From NCBI GenBank assembly GCA_964200185.2, contig CAXNAD020000002.1:1-64000 (forward strand): DNA of 64,000 nt. Direction: 5' to 3'. The position numbers and the translations under genes are program-made. Position 1 is the first letter of the stretch; each line of letters begins with the position of its first letter. This stretch comes from Choristocarpus tenellus KU-1152. Its lineage: Eukaryota > Phaeophyceae. The notes under the pieces are model-generated. The model saw only the letters and a list, made by a program, of their open reading frames with translations, was not told the origin of the DNA and did no database searches. This document shows, one piece after another, positions 20,919 to 33,000 of this stretch.

Positions 20919-23900
20919 ATGTCGAGTGGTTTTTTTCGTGGTACTAACACGGAACAGGACTCCAGATTTGGGGATTCTGACAAGAAACTGATGAAAAAGA
21001 TGAAATTTTCCAAGATCCTGGATCAGAAGGTATGCGTAGGTGGACCTTGTAGTCAAGGTTGCCTACGGACGAGTGCAACATTATGTAAAAGAAAGGAAAC
21101 ATACTCTGCGATTCTTTGCTGTATCTCAATTTCAGGTAAATATGAAGAAGGTCAATACAGACGTGATGAAACGATGGATTGCTCAACGGATCACATCCCT
21201 TTTGGGCTTCGAGGACGACATTGTGGTGGGAACTTGCGTCAATTATCTCTCGGAGGAGGTGTGTCTCGGTGTACAATATTTCTTTATTGGGAATAGAAAT
21301 CGATTGGTATTTTTTTGTTAGAGTGTGAAGGCTGGGTGTGTACAAAACTTCTAGAGGAACCAACTTGATGCTCACCCTATATTTATTATGCTAGCCTTGG
21401 AATGGGAAATCTTTCGTCGCTGCAATATCTTGTCCCCACTTATCCCATGGTTTTGCACTTAGTTTGGTAATCTACTCACAAGTTGTTCATGGGGGAGCAT
21501 GAGTATTCCGTATGCATGCTTTGGTTTAAAGTGTCGTGTTCCTCTTCGGTGGGCATATCTAGGGTAATTTTCTGACTGGACAACGGCTTCGAATCGGAAA
21601 GGTTGTATGTGTATTGACAGGACCACTCGCGGGAAAGTGACTTGGACAACAATTCACTCGGTAGAACTGTGGACTTCTTGCAGGGGAAGCTGGACCCCAA
21701 GAGGCTACAGTTGCAGCTCACGGGATTCCTGGAGAAGTCAACAAGCACATTTATGGAAGAGCTGTGGGGTCTCCTGGTCGATGCGCAGAATAGCCTTGGG
21801 GGAATCCCCTCTGCCTTTCTTCAAGACAAGAAACAGGAGATGCTGAAAGCTAAGGCAAGTGAAGCAGGAAGGAAAGAGTGAAAACCAAAAGTTTTGTGGA
21901 TGTATTTTTTGGACATCTGCGAGATAAAACTTAAGTGGGGGGATTGGATGATGTGGCTCTCTTTCTCATTAATTGGATGTCAAGGTGATGGTGTCTGCCT
22001 TTCTGTGTGTTACCGTTCTGGCCATGCAGAGGTTTCCAGATGGTCTTACCCTCAATCCTTTCCCAACAACAGGAGGAAGAGCACAGGCAGGAAGTTGAAC
22101 TTCAGAAGAGGATGACTGAGCACCAGCAAGAGATGGAACATGCTGCTCTATTGGCTGAAGCTGCGAAGAGGTGACGAACTCAGATGGGCAACTAATAGAC
22201 AATCTCCTTTTGTGGTGGTTGTACCATCTACCAGCGTAGGTTTTCTTTGAGAATAAACACTTTTGTACCCGTGTTCCTCAACACTGTATTTCATTGATTT
22301 TATTCATTTAGGCTTCTTTCTTCTAATGTATGCATCCTGAATTGAACCTAAACTGTGTGTGATAGGGTAGCTGCATCAACTACGGATCTCCCTCATTCTA
22401 GTGGTGGGGCCCGTGCGAGCCGCTGGGGTAAACCTGTTCAAGACCTTGATGCAAAGTTGATGCAACCAGAGTTGCTGAGCAGTTTGGAGCTAGCTCCTGC
22501 TGCAAACAGCAAAGAGGTATGTGTGATTCCTTTGAGTGGATTAAGATAAAAAGTCAATCTACGGAAGTGTGTTAATATCTATGAACCTGTTGTGCTTTTG
22601 ACTGCATCTACAGGAGAATGAATCTGGCAAAGAGGCAGATGTTGGGTTTCACCCTACAAGCTCTGAGCAGGAGGTAAATGAAGGTCAGGAGGATACCACT
22701 GCAGAGTCAAGGAGCGAAGTTGACAAGAAGGAAAGCAGGTACCAGGGTGTATGGAATCATATTTATGAGAACATGAGTCAAGAGGTGGTGCATCTTCCTT
22801 GAAGGAACACAGAAGTCAAGATTTGAAGTGTGATCCATCTAATGCAACCCAGTTGTAACTGCAATGAAAGCAGCATACCATATGGTGTGGTCTGTGCCAT
22901 GCAGCAGCTCACAATATATACCTGCTCTGAAGCTCGAGGACCAGGTTTACACCAGTATATTGAATTCACAAATCACAGATATTGGTCAGATGTGCTGTGC
23001 CCCGCATAGAGATTTCTATCATTACGACTACTCACTGACTACAACTTGCAGGGTGATGGTGGTGATGATGATGATGATGATAATGATGCCTATTACGTAT
23101 GTTTTGACTTCGCACCTTGGTACACTATTTTTGCCATGATCCATACAACTTGGGTTAAGGTAAGGTTTAGGGTTACAGCTCACTCAGACTAAACACCAGT
23201 GGGTCAATGAGATTACCCCATAAAATTACCCCATGATAACCATACCCCATAATAACCATACACTCGCTCCTTAGTGTTAAAGTTTTTTCATGTCTCTCAA
23301 TAGGATCACTTTGTTCATTTGGTGTAGGCAGAGGGGATGCTGAGACCACAGAGTTTGATATTTTCCTTTTATTCTGGGGCAATCTTGGAAAACCAGGAAG
23401 AATGTGAGTGCAGAGGAATCAAGCGGGCATGCAGTGGACAGGTTGGATGATGAAAAGAGGGACAGATCTGAACAGTTACCCCAGCCACAGCGTGTGTTGA
23501 CTCCCAAAAGAAAGAGGAGTGGAAGTGACCTCAGTCAGGATGATAAACAGAGCAAGAACAGAGATGGGGCTAAGGGCTATGGCAAAGGTCATGAGAAGAG
23601 CAAATCACGCAAGCATGACCACAGGAGGCCCGATGAACAGAATAAAGATCGAAGGTCAAGGGAGGGGAGGCGGGAAAGTCCAATTATGAGGGGCAGAAGG
23701 GGCGGTGATGCTTCAAGGAGTAGGGATAGGGCAAGGTACAGTGATGGGGAACGACGGCAGGAGGGAAGCAGGAAGCGAGACGGGGATAGGAGTCGGGAGA
23801 GGCGTTCTGAGAGGAACCAAGAAATAGACCTGGGGCTTGAGAAGAGAGGCAAGAGCAGGGGTAGTCCAAGGCGTGATGATCGTGAACGTAAGGCCAGGTA

Positions 23901-24771
23901 TAATGGAAAGCAGCATGGTCGAGGAGATCTGCGCAGTAGCAGAGACAGGAGCAAGGAAAGTAACAAAACAAGTCGCCACAGGGCAAGCAGGAGGAGGACC
24001 GATGAGAGCAGCGAAGGAGATGATGCTGACAGAGCAAAGGAATACCTTAGCGAGAGTGATGAAGAAAATGGCCTGGGGTCTAGTACTGATGGTGCCAGTG
24101 ATGCACAGGTGACTCTATTCTTATTAGAGACAGCCACCTTTACTATAGAATCAAAGAATGACACGTACTGTACTGGTAGGTGGGGTTGACTCTGTTGTCA
24201 TACCAAAATTGTCTTGAGAAGGGCAGTAGGTGTCTTGTGTGCTTTTTCCCATCTTCCCTTCATCAATTTGACAAACAAAAAGTAGCTCAGCAATGGTGAT
24301 ACAATATTCTATACCAGCACACAGAACGTCAAACAGAAGTAAATCTCTATGTTCAGAATGTATCCCCATGAGATTTTCTTCAGAAATGCTTCATCTCCAG
24401 TATTTGTATTATATGTAGTGTTGCCTGCATTTTTTTGTACACAAAGTGACCCATGGTCCTATCCTCCGACCCCAGTGAAATTTTTAGGAGGTGAGACCCC
24501 AAGATCACCCCCTCCTTTATTTCTTAGTCATAAACATATATATACACAATTTTTGAGTCTCCTGCTCAACATTCTTTGAGTGTTTCCTACAGTATGAGCC
24601 TGTCTGCCAGAGGTCTGGTAGTGATGTAGTTCCAGTGCAACTATGCATGAGTGACTTGAGACCATCTTTATGTTGACACTGACCCTGACGGTCCTTGAAC
24701 AGGCTAGACTGGAACGAGAGGACAACTTGCGCAAGATGGCACTAGCAGCTCTGGCTAGAAGGTCTAGTTGA
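20919..24771 (+). CDS. PWI-domain, Arg/Ser-rich splicing coactivator (SRRM1/SRm160-like)
   Basis: Eight exons join in phase to 540 codons plus stop: 20919-21029, 21136-21258, 21621-21854, 22073-22170, 22366-22516, 22614-22738, 23397-24108, 24703-24771. The N-terminus matches SRRM1: MSSGFFRGT, then a PWI domain at about residues 38-130 (VNTDVMKRWIAQRITSLLGFEDD, LQLQLTGFLEK, GGIPSAFLQDKKQEML). PWI domains bind nucleic acid, and SRRM1 sits in spliceosomal and exon-junction complexes. A charged helical stretch (EEEHRQEVELQKRM) follows. The long exon at 23397 encodes an Arg/Ser/Asp/Glu-rich tail with RS, RD and RE dipeptides, typical of SR-related proteins but shorter than in animals. The intron 21855-22072 has a GC donor (AAG|GCAAGT), and reading through it hits a stop within nine codons. 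It is therefore a true intron. Confidence 0.9.
23052..23088 (+). repeat. (GAT)n-type microsatellite in an SRRM1-like intron
   Basis: An imperfect GAT/GGT trinucleotide run lies in the intron 22739-23396. Confidence 0.8.
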
Positions 24772-26448
24772 TTGTAAAGTGCACTTGTTACACTCATTGG
24801 CACTGGAAGAAGTGGGTGCTCTTGTCAGCCAGGCAAAAAAGGATTGGGAAGGAATTGCACTATGCACCATTGCTGAAGAGTGAAATATCCATGCAGAAAG
24901 ACCATCTCCATGGAATATTTTGCCATCCGGGTTAGTCATCACCTCAGCTTGTTCCAGCCTCCCCAGTTATAGTGGCTTGACAGTCCTCAGGCCGACAAGA
25001 GTTGGCAGCAAAGCATATGCATATCCTGGTGGTGTCTAGAGGAACATATAATTATCATAATTGAGACAGACAACATCCACAGTTCTTAATGAACCCCATC
25101 TCATGGTACCAGTGCTTTAGTTCAAATTGTGAAAATGCAGTAGTTTCCTAGCTTGACCCCGTGTACCCAATTTGTGGTATTTTAGAAGATTTTTTGAGAT
25201 CTATGCTAATTGAGCTTGAAAAGATCAAGCTCTATATTTTTGGCTAAAACAAAGCCAAAAGTTGATACTTCCTCGGATGCCTCACATTTCCAACAACCTG
25301 TATACAATTGCCATTGCTCAGTGCATCTTCTGGGTGGAGAGCAGTTTTGGAGAGCACTCTGAGGCATGCAAACAATCGGAAATCCCTCATAATGTGAGAC
25401 CCTGGCCAAATACCATACCTACACTAGCCAAAGCAAATTGTGATGGACTCAGAGCTATGGTGTGGAGTACACATCAAGTGTGGTGTCAAGGTCATTGTCA
25501 GGACACCTTCTAGACAATTCTGCAAGGGATCAGCATGATGTTAGCACCTTCGATGAAACATGGAATATATTTTTTCAAGTGTACTTCACTTGATGACCAG
25601 ACTGAAATGATCAAGTATAGGAATTTGAACTACATGTCATTTACTGAGGTGGAACAAACTAGCCATTTTGTAATTGTCTGGAAAAATGCAAAGCTTTGAA
25701 ATCTCTTTCAGCCATTGGTTCTTGGTTGTAAGCAATTTTACCTACACTGATGCGCTTTGGGACAATGTAATTTTAATGTTCTAGATCTTTTTATTACTCT
25801 TGTGAAAAAAAGTTCTTGATGGAAAGTGATGCTGACCTTTTGCGAAAAATGGAATATTGTTTAGATATGCTCTACTTTGACACTATGAAACAGTCCTTGA
25901 TTAGAAGCTCTACAGAAACTATCACAATACTGGCAGGCTGAGGAAGGAATGCAATAAGGGGATTGTATAGAGCGAGCTTTAGATTGCTGAACGTATTACT
26001 GTTCACAATACAATCTCCTAAAATAAATTAAGATCTTGTGGAAGTACTTGAGAGGGTTTTGTTGGTATGTGTGCATACTGGCCATTGAGAACATTCAGGA
26101 CAAGACCTGCATGTTGAGTGGTTCTGTTGCAGAGCACGTTGACCGCCCTCCTTCGTACACAAAGAAGACTATTGGAGAGATCTGACCCGTAAATTTGTAC
26201 TCTTGGGAGGTCTATCCCCCCATCAAGACAACATCCACTCTGTGATAGGGTAGCTTTGGTCAATGCAAGCTGATTATGACGGAAGACCATGAAATAAGAA
26301 GAGTTTTTCTGTGGACCAGGTAAATGTGACAGCAATGGGTCAGGGGTTGGTCCAAGTGAATTTTGATCGGACCAGTCCAGAGTCGTCAGAGAGTATAACT
26401 GGATCAGACTGTGGGCTGGCCCTGGTTAAATTTGCCTTGATAGGGCTT
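24772..26448. other. Intergenic, no gene seen
   Basis: No exon with credible splice sites or family similarity was found. The last 120 bases or so (about 26330-26448, with 'cagactgtgggctgg' and 'ctggttaaatttgcc') resemble the repeat near 27370-27420, so the bacterial insert that follows seems to sit in repeat DNA. Confidence 0.55.
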
Positions 26449-26799
26449 GAGTCTATCTCATATCTTTCACCTGGTAAGGGATTAAAATCTGCTCATTTTG
26501 ATGAAGCTAGAAAGTGTGATGAGCAAAAATGGGCCACCAATTTTAAATTAATGAGTAAGCTTGGAACTGCTGAAATTTCAAGCTCTTATATACAAAATGA
26601 TCGTTCTAGGAAATTAATATATAATGGTTCGAAGATTTCAGGCGGTGAATTATCTAATTTACTAAATGTTATTTGGCTTACTCCTCAGATGGAAAGTTTA
26701 TTTTTAGGAGGTGCGTCAACTAGAAGAAAATTTCTTGATAGAATAGTTTATGGTTTTGATTCAAAACATGCAAAAAATATAGCAAAATATGATCATTAT
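26449..26799 (+). pseudogene. recF: Internal fragment of a bacterial recF gene (Rickettsiales-like)
   Basis: One open frame of 117 codons reads as the inner part of RecF, the SMC-like ATPase that loads RecA at single-stranded gaps. Family marks are YLSPGKGLKSAHFDE, then AEISSS, then NDRSRKLIYNGSKIS, then LLNVIWLTPQME, then FLGGASTRRKFLDRIVY and KHAKNIAKYDHY. The full protein has about 360 residues. The Walker A segment before ESISYLSP is missing, and so is everything after the middle of the ATPase. The best resemblance I recall is to alphaproteobacterial, especially rickettsial, RecF. Codons are A/T-ending and the base composition is much more AT-rich than neighbouring exons. No intron, bacterial neighbour gene or start codon belongs to it. 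The frame runs on past 26799 only through the reverse side of the next fragment. I read it as bacterial DNA captured by the nuclear genome, non-functional. Confidence 0.8.
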
Positions 26800-26801
26800 A
26801 A

Positions 26802-26949
26802 ATTGTCGACTCCTTTGAGTTTTTTAACTCCCTGTGGGAATTGACTAGTCTTTAACCGCTCAATCAAAAGAGATATTTTTAGTAAAAACTTCTTATTGAG
26901 TTTTTGCAGATCTTTTTTTAACATTTTTAGCTAATTCGATTTTATAGGT
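26802..26949 (-). pseudogene. Remnant of a RelE/ParE-type toxin gene, frameshifted and truncated
   Basis: On the minus strand the first part (TYKIELAKNV) and, in a different frame, the following part (KKDLQKLNKK and PQGVKKLKG) resemble the start and middle of the small RelE/ParE mRNA-interferase or gyrase-poison family. The frame changes at a run of seven A (T at 26913-26919 on the plus strand), so the copy is broken. It also stops short at 26802, where the recF fragment begins, so the C-terminal active-site part is absent. No antitoxin gene is adjacent. Such toxin-antitoxin genes are abundant in Rickettsiales, which fits the origin of the recF piece. It cannot make the toxin as it stands. 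Confidence 0.6.
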
Positions 26950-27402
26950 TCTAGACAAGGTTAAATACCTAATTCTGATTTAACCTGATCCCAGGAATCG
27001 GGCTGAAACGAAGCCATAACGATGGTAAACTTGTAAAAATGTGTTATTGCAGAGGCAGACCAGGGCCATTGAGATTGGAACTGGACTGAGTCACCGCCGC
27101 TCATCAATATCATTAGATAAAACACATTTAAGTTGGTAGATTATTCTTGAACCATACTTTACAATCTGCTGTTGAAAGTGGAGCTTTTCGAATTATATTT
27201 CCACCATATTTGAGGTAGTCTCACAGGGCTACAAAATGAAAACATAAAATTTGATTTAACAGGGACATTCCAGGTCCATGAGGGATTATATCTGGACCTG
27301 ACTGCAAACCGACCCAGGTTAAACATTTCTAAACAGGACTGAACCAGAGTCATAGGGATAGTAAGCAGACTGGGCCTGTGAGCTGGTCTGGGTGAAATAT
27401 GG
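26950..27402. other. Repeat-like noncoding DNA right of the bacterial insert
   Basis: No gene is seen. Phrases such as 'ctgatttaacctgatccc' and 'ggttaaacatttctaaacaggactgaacc' look like diverged pieces of the repeat that becomes a clear tandem array from 27403. Confidence 0.45.
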
Positions 27403-27612
27403 CCTAATAAGGGTGGAGTAGGTCCATCAAGACTGTACCCAGACCACGTGGTGGGTTGGACCATGGACCCGGCCCAGTCTGTCCAATTAGCTGCTGGTCT
27501 GGTCTGTCTACCTAATAAGGGTGGAGTGGGACCATCAAGACTGTACCCAGACCATGTGGTGGGTTGGGCCATAGACCCAGCCCAGTCTGTTTGTCCAATT
27601 AGCTGATGGTCT
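27403..27612 (+). repeat. Tandem repeat, period about 108 bp, two copies
   Basis: The first copy starts at 27403 and the second at 27511. Both read CCTAATAAGGGTGGAGT, CCATCAAGACTGTACCCAGA, GTGGTGGGTTGG and CCAGTCTGT...CCAATTAGCTG, with about ten differences. Diverged related sequence lies on both sides, including left of the recF insert. Opposite-strand open frames here merely repeat the same peptide twice and are not a gene. Confidence 0.85.
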
Positions 27613-29937
27613 AGTCTAAGCCCTGCACCAAGTCTCTAATACAAAAGAAAGCTATGTTTGGCTTTTCTGGACTAAATGAAAATGTTGCTTAGCACACCAT
27701 CAGCATCACATATTTCCAAGAATGCAACAGGGATGGAGAGCATGGAATACTTATTTTTGAAAGCTCTTCAATGCTATTGGTGGAAGTTCCCAAGGGGTGG
27801 AAGTTTTCTATATGTTACTGAAGAGGCGTCAATTCCAACCATGCTCTGTTTAGAGCACTGAGCACTTGAACTCTTGGGATATTTGTACTGATCATTGAGC
27901 TCTATACAGAAAGGTATCCACTCTAAAACAGAATTGCATCCCAACCTCCACACATTGTAGGAAGTATTACAGATCTCAGATCTACTGGTCCAACAGTAGC
28001 AATTCAAAATCACTTAGAAAAATTGTGATAAGGCCCCAAGAACAGGATAAAAACCATTTTATTTCTCTTGTAAGTTTTGCTGTAAAATTGGAAGCAAAGC
28101 CGGGATCGCTTTTGCTATGTCAAGAACCTTTTTCACAATGAGGTTGAATACAGGACCTATGGCAGGATCTACAACATAAACAAGTTTATGTTGCTCCACC
28201 AACAGTATAGTTCAGAATTATTTGTGATAAATAACTTACTATATTTTTTATTTTATACTGGTCCAGTCAAGAAAACTTAACAATTTTGTTCCTCCTCAAA
28301 ATTGAATGCCACCAAATTAAAACACCAAATTAGTGTCTACCTCACCTTCGAAACTTGTTTCTGGCTGTAGCTGTCAGAACATATTACATGTAAACAAATA
28401 CTGAGCAGTGGTGCAAGATACTTCTTCTAGGACTTCAACTTGATCTCAACTCAGAATGAAGCATTGTTTCAAGACTCTTGGTCACAGCCTTTGCTTTTCA
28501 GAATCATACAATCCTTCTGTAAGTGTGATACAGTTGGGAGACAGGGAAGATAGTATGAGAGGCACTAATCTTTGTGTTAGATCAGACTGTGATACCAATG
28601 GGAACATTGTTTTATCCAAAGTCCTTGTTGATTGTTTCCAGGAATTACTAAAACTAAGTCGTAGTATCTATTCTTGAAGATGCCGCAGAAATGCAAGAAA
28701 GGTTGAATATTGCTCATGTCCAAGGTTTACCAATACTGAATCATTCTCATCAGGATAACTCTCCTGCGAACAATAGTCACCACACTCTCACCATCCAACA
28801 GTCTAGTTGTGTATGACATAACTTGGACCTTGGGCAACTGCAAGGTAAAAGGTGCAATGTGTGACAACATGGCAAGTTTGTAATGCTCATCAGTCACATA
28901 TTGTTGCAGGAAAGTTGTAGGGCATACATATTTGCACACGGACAAACATATCTGAATAACACTAAAAAACTGAAGCCTTCCATTATATCCATACACTCCA
29001 AAATAGGACGTGTATATAAATATACAGATAATGATGGATATGTACATACGGTGTCCTGAATATTACTTTATATACATAAGCGCACACACCCACCATGCAA
29101 CACACTGGTAACATGTCATTTTCTGAAGTTTTTTTCAAGTTTTGACAAAAGTCTTAGGATTGTTTTTAAAAGTTCTGTAATACGAGAAATACAAAAGTGC
29201 ATGTACGTCCATATTTGCACAGAATTGAGGATTGTTCCAAACGTAAGATGCAAAATCTTCATGAAACAAAAGATTTAACAGATAAAATTCTTCAATAGAT
29301 TTATCACTTCAAGTTGGTAACTCTATCACTCCCAATACAGAGAGCCGCACAAGGGTATCTCTCCCGTACATATATTATATCAATAACCACTATGCTAGCT
29401 TTTCTATGAGTAATCAAAGAACAGATCATGCCTGGTGTGGGATGAATACAACGGTGCGCTCTTCTGTTGGATTTCTTGTATCTACCACCTGCTACACTTG
29501 ACCCAGGTCTCTCATGTCCCTTAGTGTGCAAGTCAAGAGTCAAACCTGGCATTGAAAGTTGTTCAAGACTATGAAAATGTGTCAGTAGCCTGCTTGATAT
29601 CATAGTGTTGATCAGGTTCAGTAGCTACTTGTAAAAAAATTAAATCTGTTCTTGTATGTGTTGAGAATCAATAATGCATGAGATCCACCGAATTTAATTG
29701 TCCAGTAAAATTAAAGGTATCACAGTACACTGGAGGAGAAAAACAAGGGTGTTTCATTCTCCCATGTATGACATTTCTTAAGTACATGTCAGTTATCTTC
29801 AAGAGATAAAGTGCAAATGTCAACATGAGAAAATAAATTTGACCCCTTTGGAGTGGTTTGGATCACTTGTGTATGCATGCATACAAGGGTTATGCATGAG
29901 AATCAAGCCTGTGCGGCGTGGTTGGTGCGGGCTGTAC
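27613..29937. other. Mostly noncoding; weak exon candidates only
   Basis: Two open stretches deserve mention. On minus, from an acceptor near 29545 to a TGA at about 29304, a frame reads LTLDLHTKGHERPGSSVAGG and on to GSDRVTNLK; it could be a last exon. On plus, 28456-28677 contains SKVLVDCFQELL, which recalls the second RNase III motif. Neither has a partner exon in a matching phase. Confidence 0.3.
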
Positions 29938-30091
29938 CTTTTGTTGTATATGAATCCAACATCTCATATCATGGATGCTCTGCTGTTCCTTCTCTGCCAC
30001 TGCAAGCACTATGTGACCACTGGGATCCTTCAGTTGTGTCAATTGTACAACTTGCACTACTGTTCCGTACAAGAGCAAACTCAGATCATAC
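29938..30091 (-). CDS. Candidate internal exon, weakly Lon N-domain-like
   Basis: A 154-nt stretch is bounded by a good acceptor (TTTTCCACAG) and donor (AAAG|GTACAG) on the minus strand. It encodes YGTVVQVVQLTQLKDPSG followed by HIVLAVAEKEQQ. The GTVVQVVQL...LKDPSG pattern recalls the substrate-binding N-domain of Lon-type proteases (GTxAxIxQxxKLPDG), but the match is short and no protease exon was found. The frames on the plus strand over the same bases are taken as shadows. Confidence 0.35.
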
Positions 30092-33000
30092 CTGTGGAAA
30101 AATTGCAGGATATATTATCAAACACATGACACGTGAGATGGTGAGCAGACAAATGAGGAATAATGTGCTGACTAGTGCAGTCCCCAAGGGTCATCTAATG
30201 GTCCACTTGAGTAGGATGGCATGCATATCTGACTTGAGCACATGCATGAGACCTACAGTTGGTATTTGGTATTATGACATGAACCAATGAGGTTTGAGAC
30301 AGAAAGTAGACATGTGTTATCGAGAAATGGCAATGATCACTGATTAATATGGCAAGCACCTGCAGCAGAGGAGTCGCCAGGTTTGTGAAAAAAAAACTAT
30401 TAACCCATGCCAAACCCAATCATGAACAAAAATAAAACACATTTGAAAGAGCATGTGTTTGCACACAAAGGCAAGAAGGGGAGGCAGGACTGGTAACATA
30501 TGTCCAGGCATAGCTTTGTAGCCAAGATCATAGATTCCAAAGTGTAGAGTGGTGTCTGGAGTCATGTTAGGGGTGCCTAAGGAATATGAAGTAGAAAACA
30601 AAATAGTACTTATATGTTGAACACCAGAATCAAAGCTGATTGATATACACTGCAATCCAACAAGTTGATTTAAAAAAATATTGTACAGGTCTTAGATCTC
30701 TGCTCTTATAGTTTGTGTGTCAACTCTGTAAGTCATGGAGGAGACAGGAATATTGGCATGCAGGACCAACCAAAATTCTAGCCAGGTCAATCCTTACATG
30801 GTTACAGTACAGTCCATGGAGTTTGAGGCAAAGGTGGTTTGGGATGTGGAATGGCGGTCAGATACCCAATGGTGGCACAGGTCATGAATCACTAGCCATT
30901 TCACAGGGCACACCCATCCTTCATTCCACCCCCTCTTGACTCATAGCAGGCAGTGGCACTTCACAATTCCAAGTTAGTCTCCCAACAAGGTTTCTATGCC
31001 CCTACCTGGTCAATGCACCAGTACTAACATTGAATGTGGATCAATACCTAGCCAACTACCACTAAAAGCAGGAACTCCTACAACTGTTCTGCTGTCTAGC
31101 TGGCACACAGACTACTAAAAACATGATGCAGCAAGAAGGTATCATAGCAGGTAGGGGCTGGGGTAGTGAATAATAAGAGTGATACTTCAAACTAGAAGAT
31201 CAGTTACATAGTATTACACAACATATCATAGTAGGAGTACAAATATAATAGTGAAGTCAAACAGGCTATCAGGATCCTTACATCTGGCTGAAATTTAACC
31301 TGCAATAGGGTCATGTTTGGGCATATTTGACAACTATTCCATATCCAAAAGCAACTTGACGTTTTGAAACATCTTAAGATATGTCAGGTTGATAACCAAA
31401 AACGTGTCATCCCTGAAGCTGTGCAAAATTTTAGAATACCTTCTCCAGGATAAATGAGTACACGAGGTGATGATAATTGGATTCCTCATCAAAAACGGGC
31501 TGGGTAGGACCTTTTCAATAGTAGAAATCAGCCCAAGACAGCTTCACTCTCACTTAAAAAAAAAGACTAACCCTTCATGCCCCAGTCAACCATGACCACC
31601 CAATGTCCATTCATGCTATGCATGACATGATTTTACTGATAACATGCAGCAATATCAACCTCTTGTCTTGCTATGAGTGAATTTTTTCAGTGATGGTCCA
31701 TCATAGTGCCTGTAAGAGCACCTTTTATGGAAGGGGTGCATATTATGTTGGTACTATAAATAACTCAGTTTTAGACCACCGTCATTGAATACGAACCTCA
31801 TAAAATGTACTCAATCCTCCAAATATATAGTTCAACTCCATAGATCAATGGTGACAGTGTTTATGGTTGCCCTGGTTATTATCATGTTCACCCTCGGAAC
31901 TTGATCAATGATCAGAGGTCCTACAAACCTGAATACTTTCCACGCTAGCCTACTGTTGCACTCTGTTTATACCTTGCTTCTAGCACATTGAGCTCAACCA
32001 TCCTGTTGCTGAAGTTCATGAGTGCACATTTGAGTTCAATAGACTGGTAAGACATAAACAGGGGGTTCCACACCTTGGCAGGCATTCAAGAGTATTTTAC
32101 TTGGTATTTCTACATGTCGTAAGTGCTTCCATGCCTCCACAATTTACGTATTTGATCATAAGGACCCATGTGAGAACTACACCTGAATACATAATGCAGA
32201 GGACCAAGTTCTGGTTGATTTGTGAGTGGCAAGGATCTCTATTGAATTATTATACGAACTACTTTGTCCTGGTCGAGGTTGAGTTAGTCAAGGTAGTAAA
32301 AGGATGGGGAATGCTGAATCTGCCAAGGACTGTTCACTTTCCTGAGAACCTCTCTTAATATTTTATTGTGTACAGTGGACAAGTAATCTGGATTCAGCTT
32401 TTTGGTTGAATGTGGGGAAAGAGTGGAAGGGTTGCAACCCCCATTACTTGTGTCCTCATAGCTCTGTGGTTACAGGCCAGTGTTCTATTTCAGGAGTGGA
32501 TGAATTGAAATCTTACCGATTCCAGATCTTTTGAGGGAAAATATGATTTTGATGATCTGAAGACTGTTGAAAGCGGCAGACTATACACCTGGACAATCCT
32601 GTTTGTGTATCACAAGAAAACACAGAAAGCCAATAAAAGGTTGCAAGGGTGTGTTGTTGAGGAGCACTCAGCCAACTGATCATATGTCTGAAATATATAC
32701 ACAGAAATGTGACAAAAACTGTACATGATGTATATTACATAGGTATGAAGGGTGACCTTGAATATTTAACATCTTACATTATATCCTCATTATCATGATT
32801 TTCTAGCATGTTTTGATAATGTTTAAATTTAATCTGTACCCTTGACTTCATACATACTCTTTTACAATGGAATTGTAGGGAAATACCCTTGTAGAGACAC
32901 ATGTGTAGTTCCACCTCCGACAGTATTTTTTCGCAATGGAAGAGGCTATCTAAAGTCTTAATCACTGGCCATGGACCATCGTTTACCAATGGGTTTTCTT

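Noticed and set aside
23589-24164. 191-codon Ser/Leu/Arg-rich frame on minus
   Set aside because: Antisense shadow of the RS-rich exon of the SRRM1-like gene; AG-rich codons read as Leu/Ser on the other strand.
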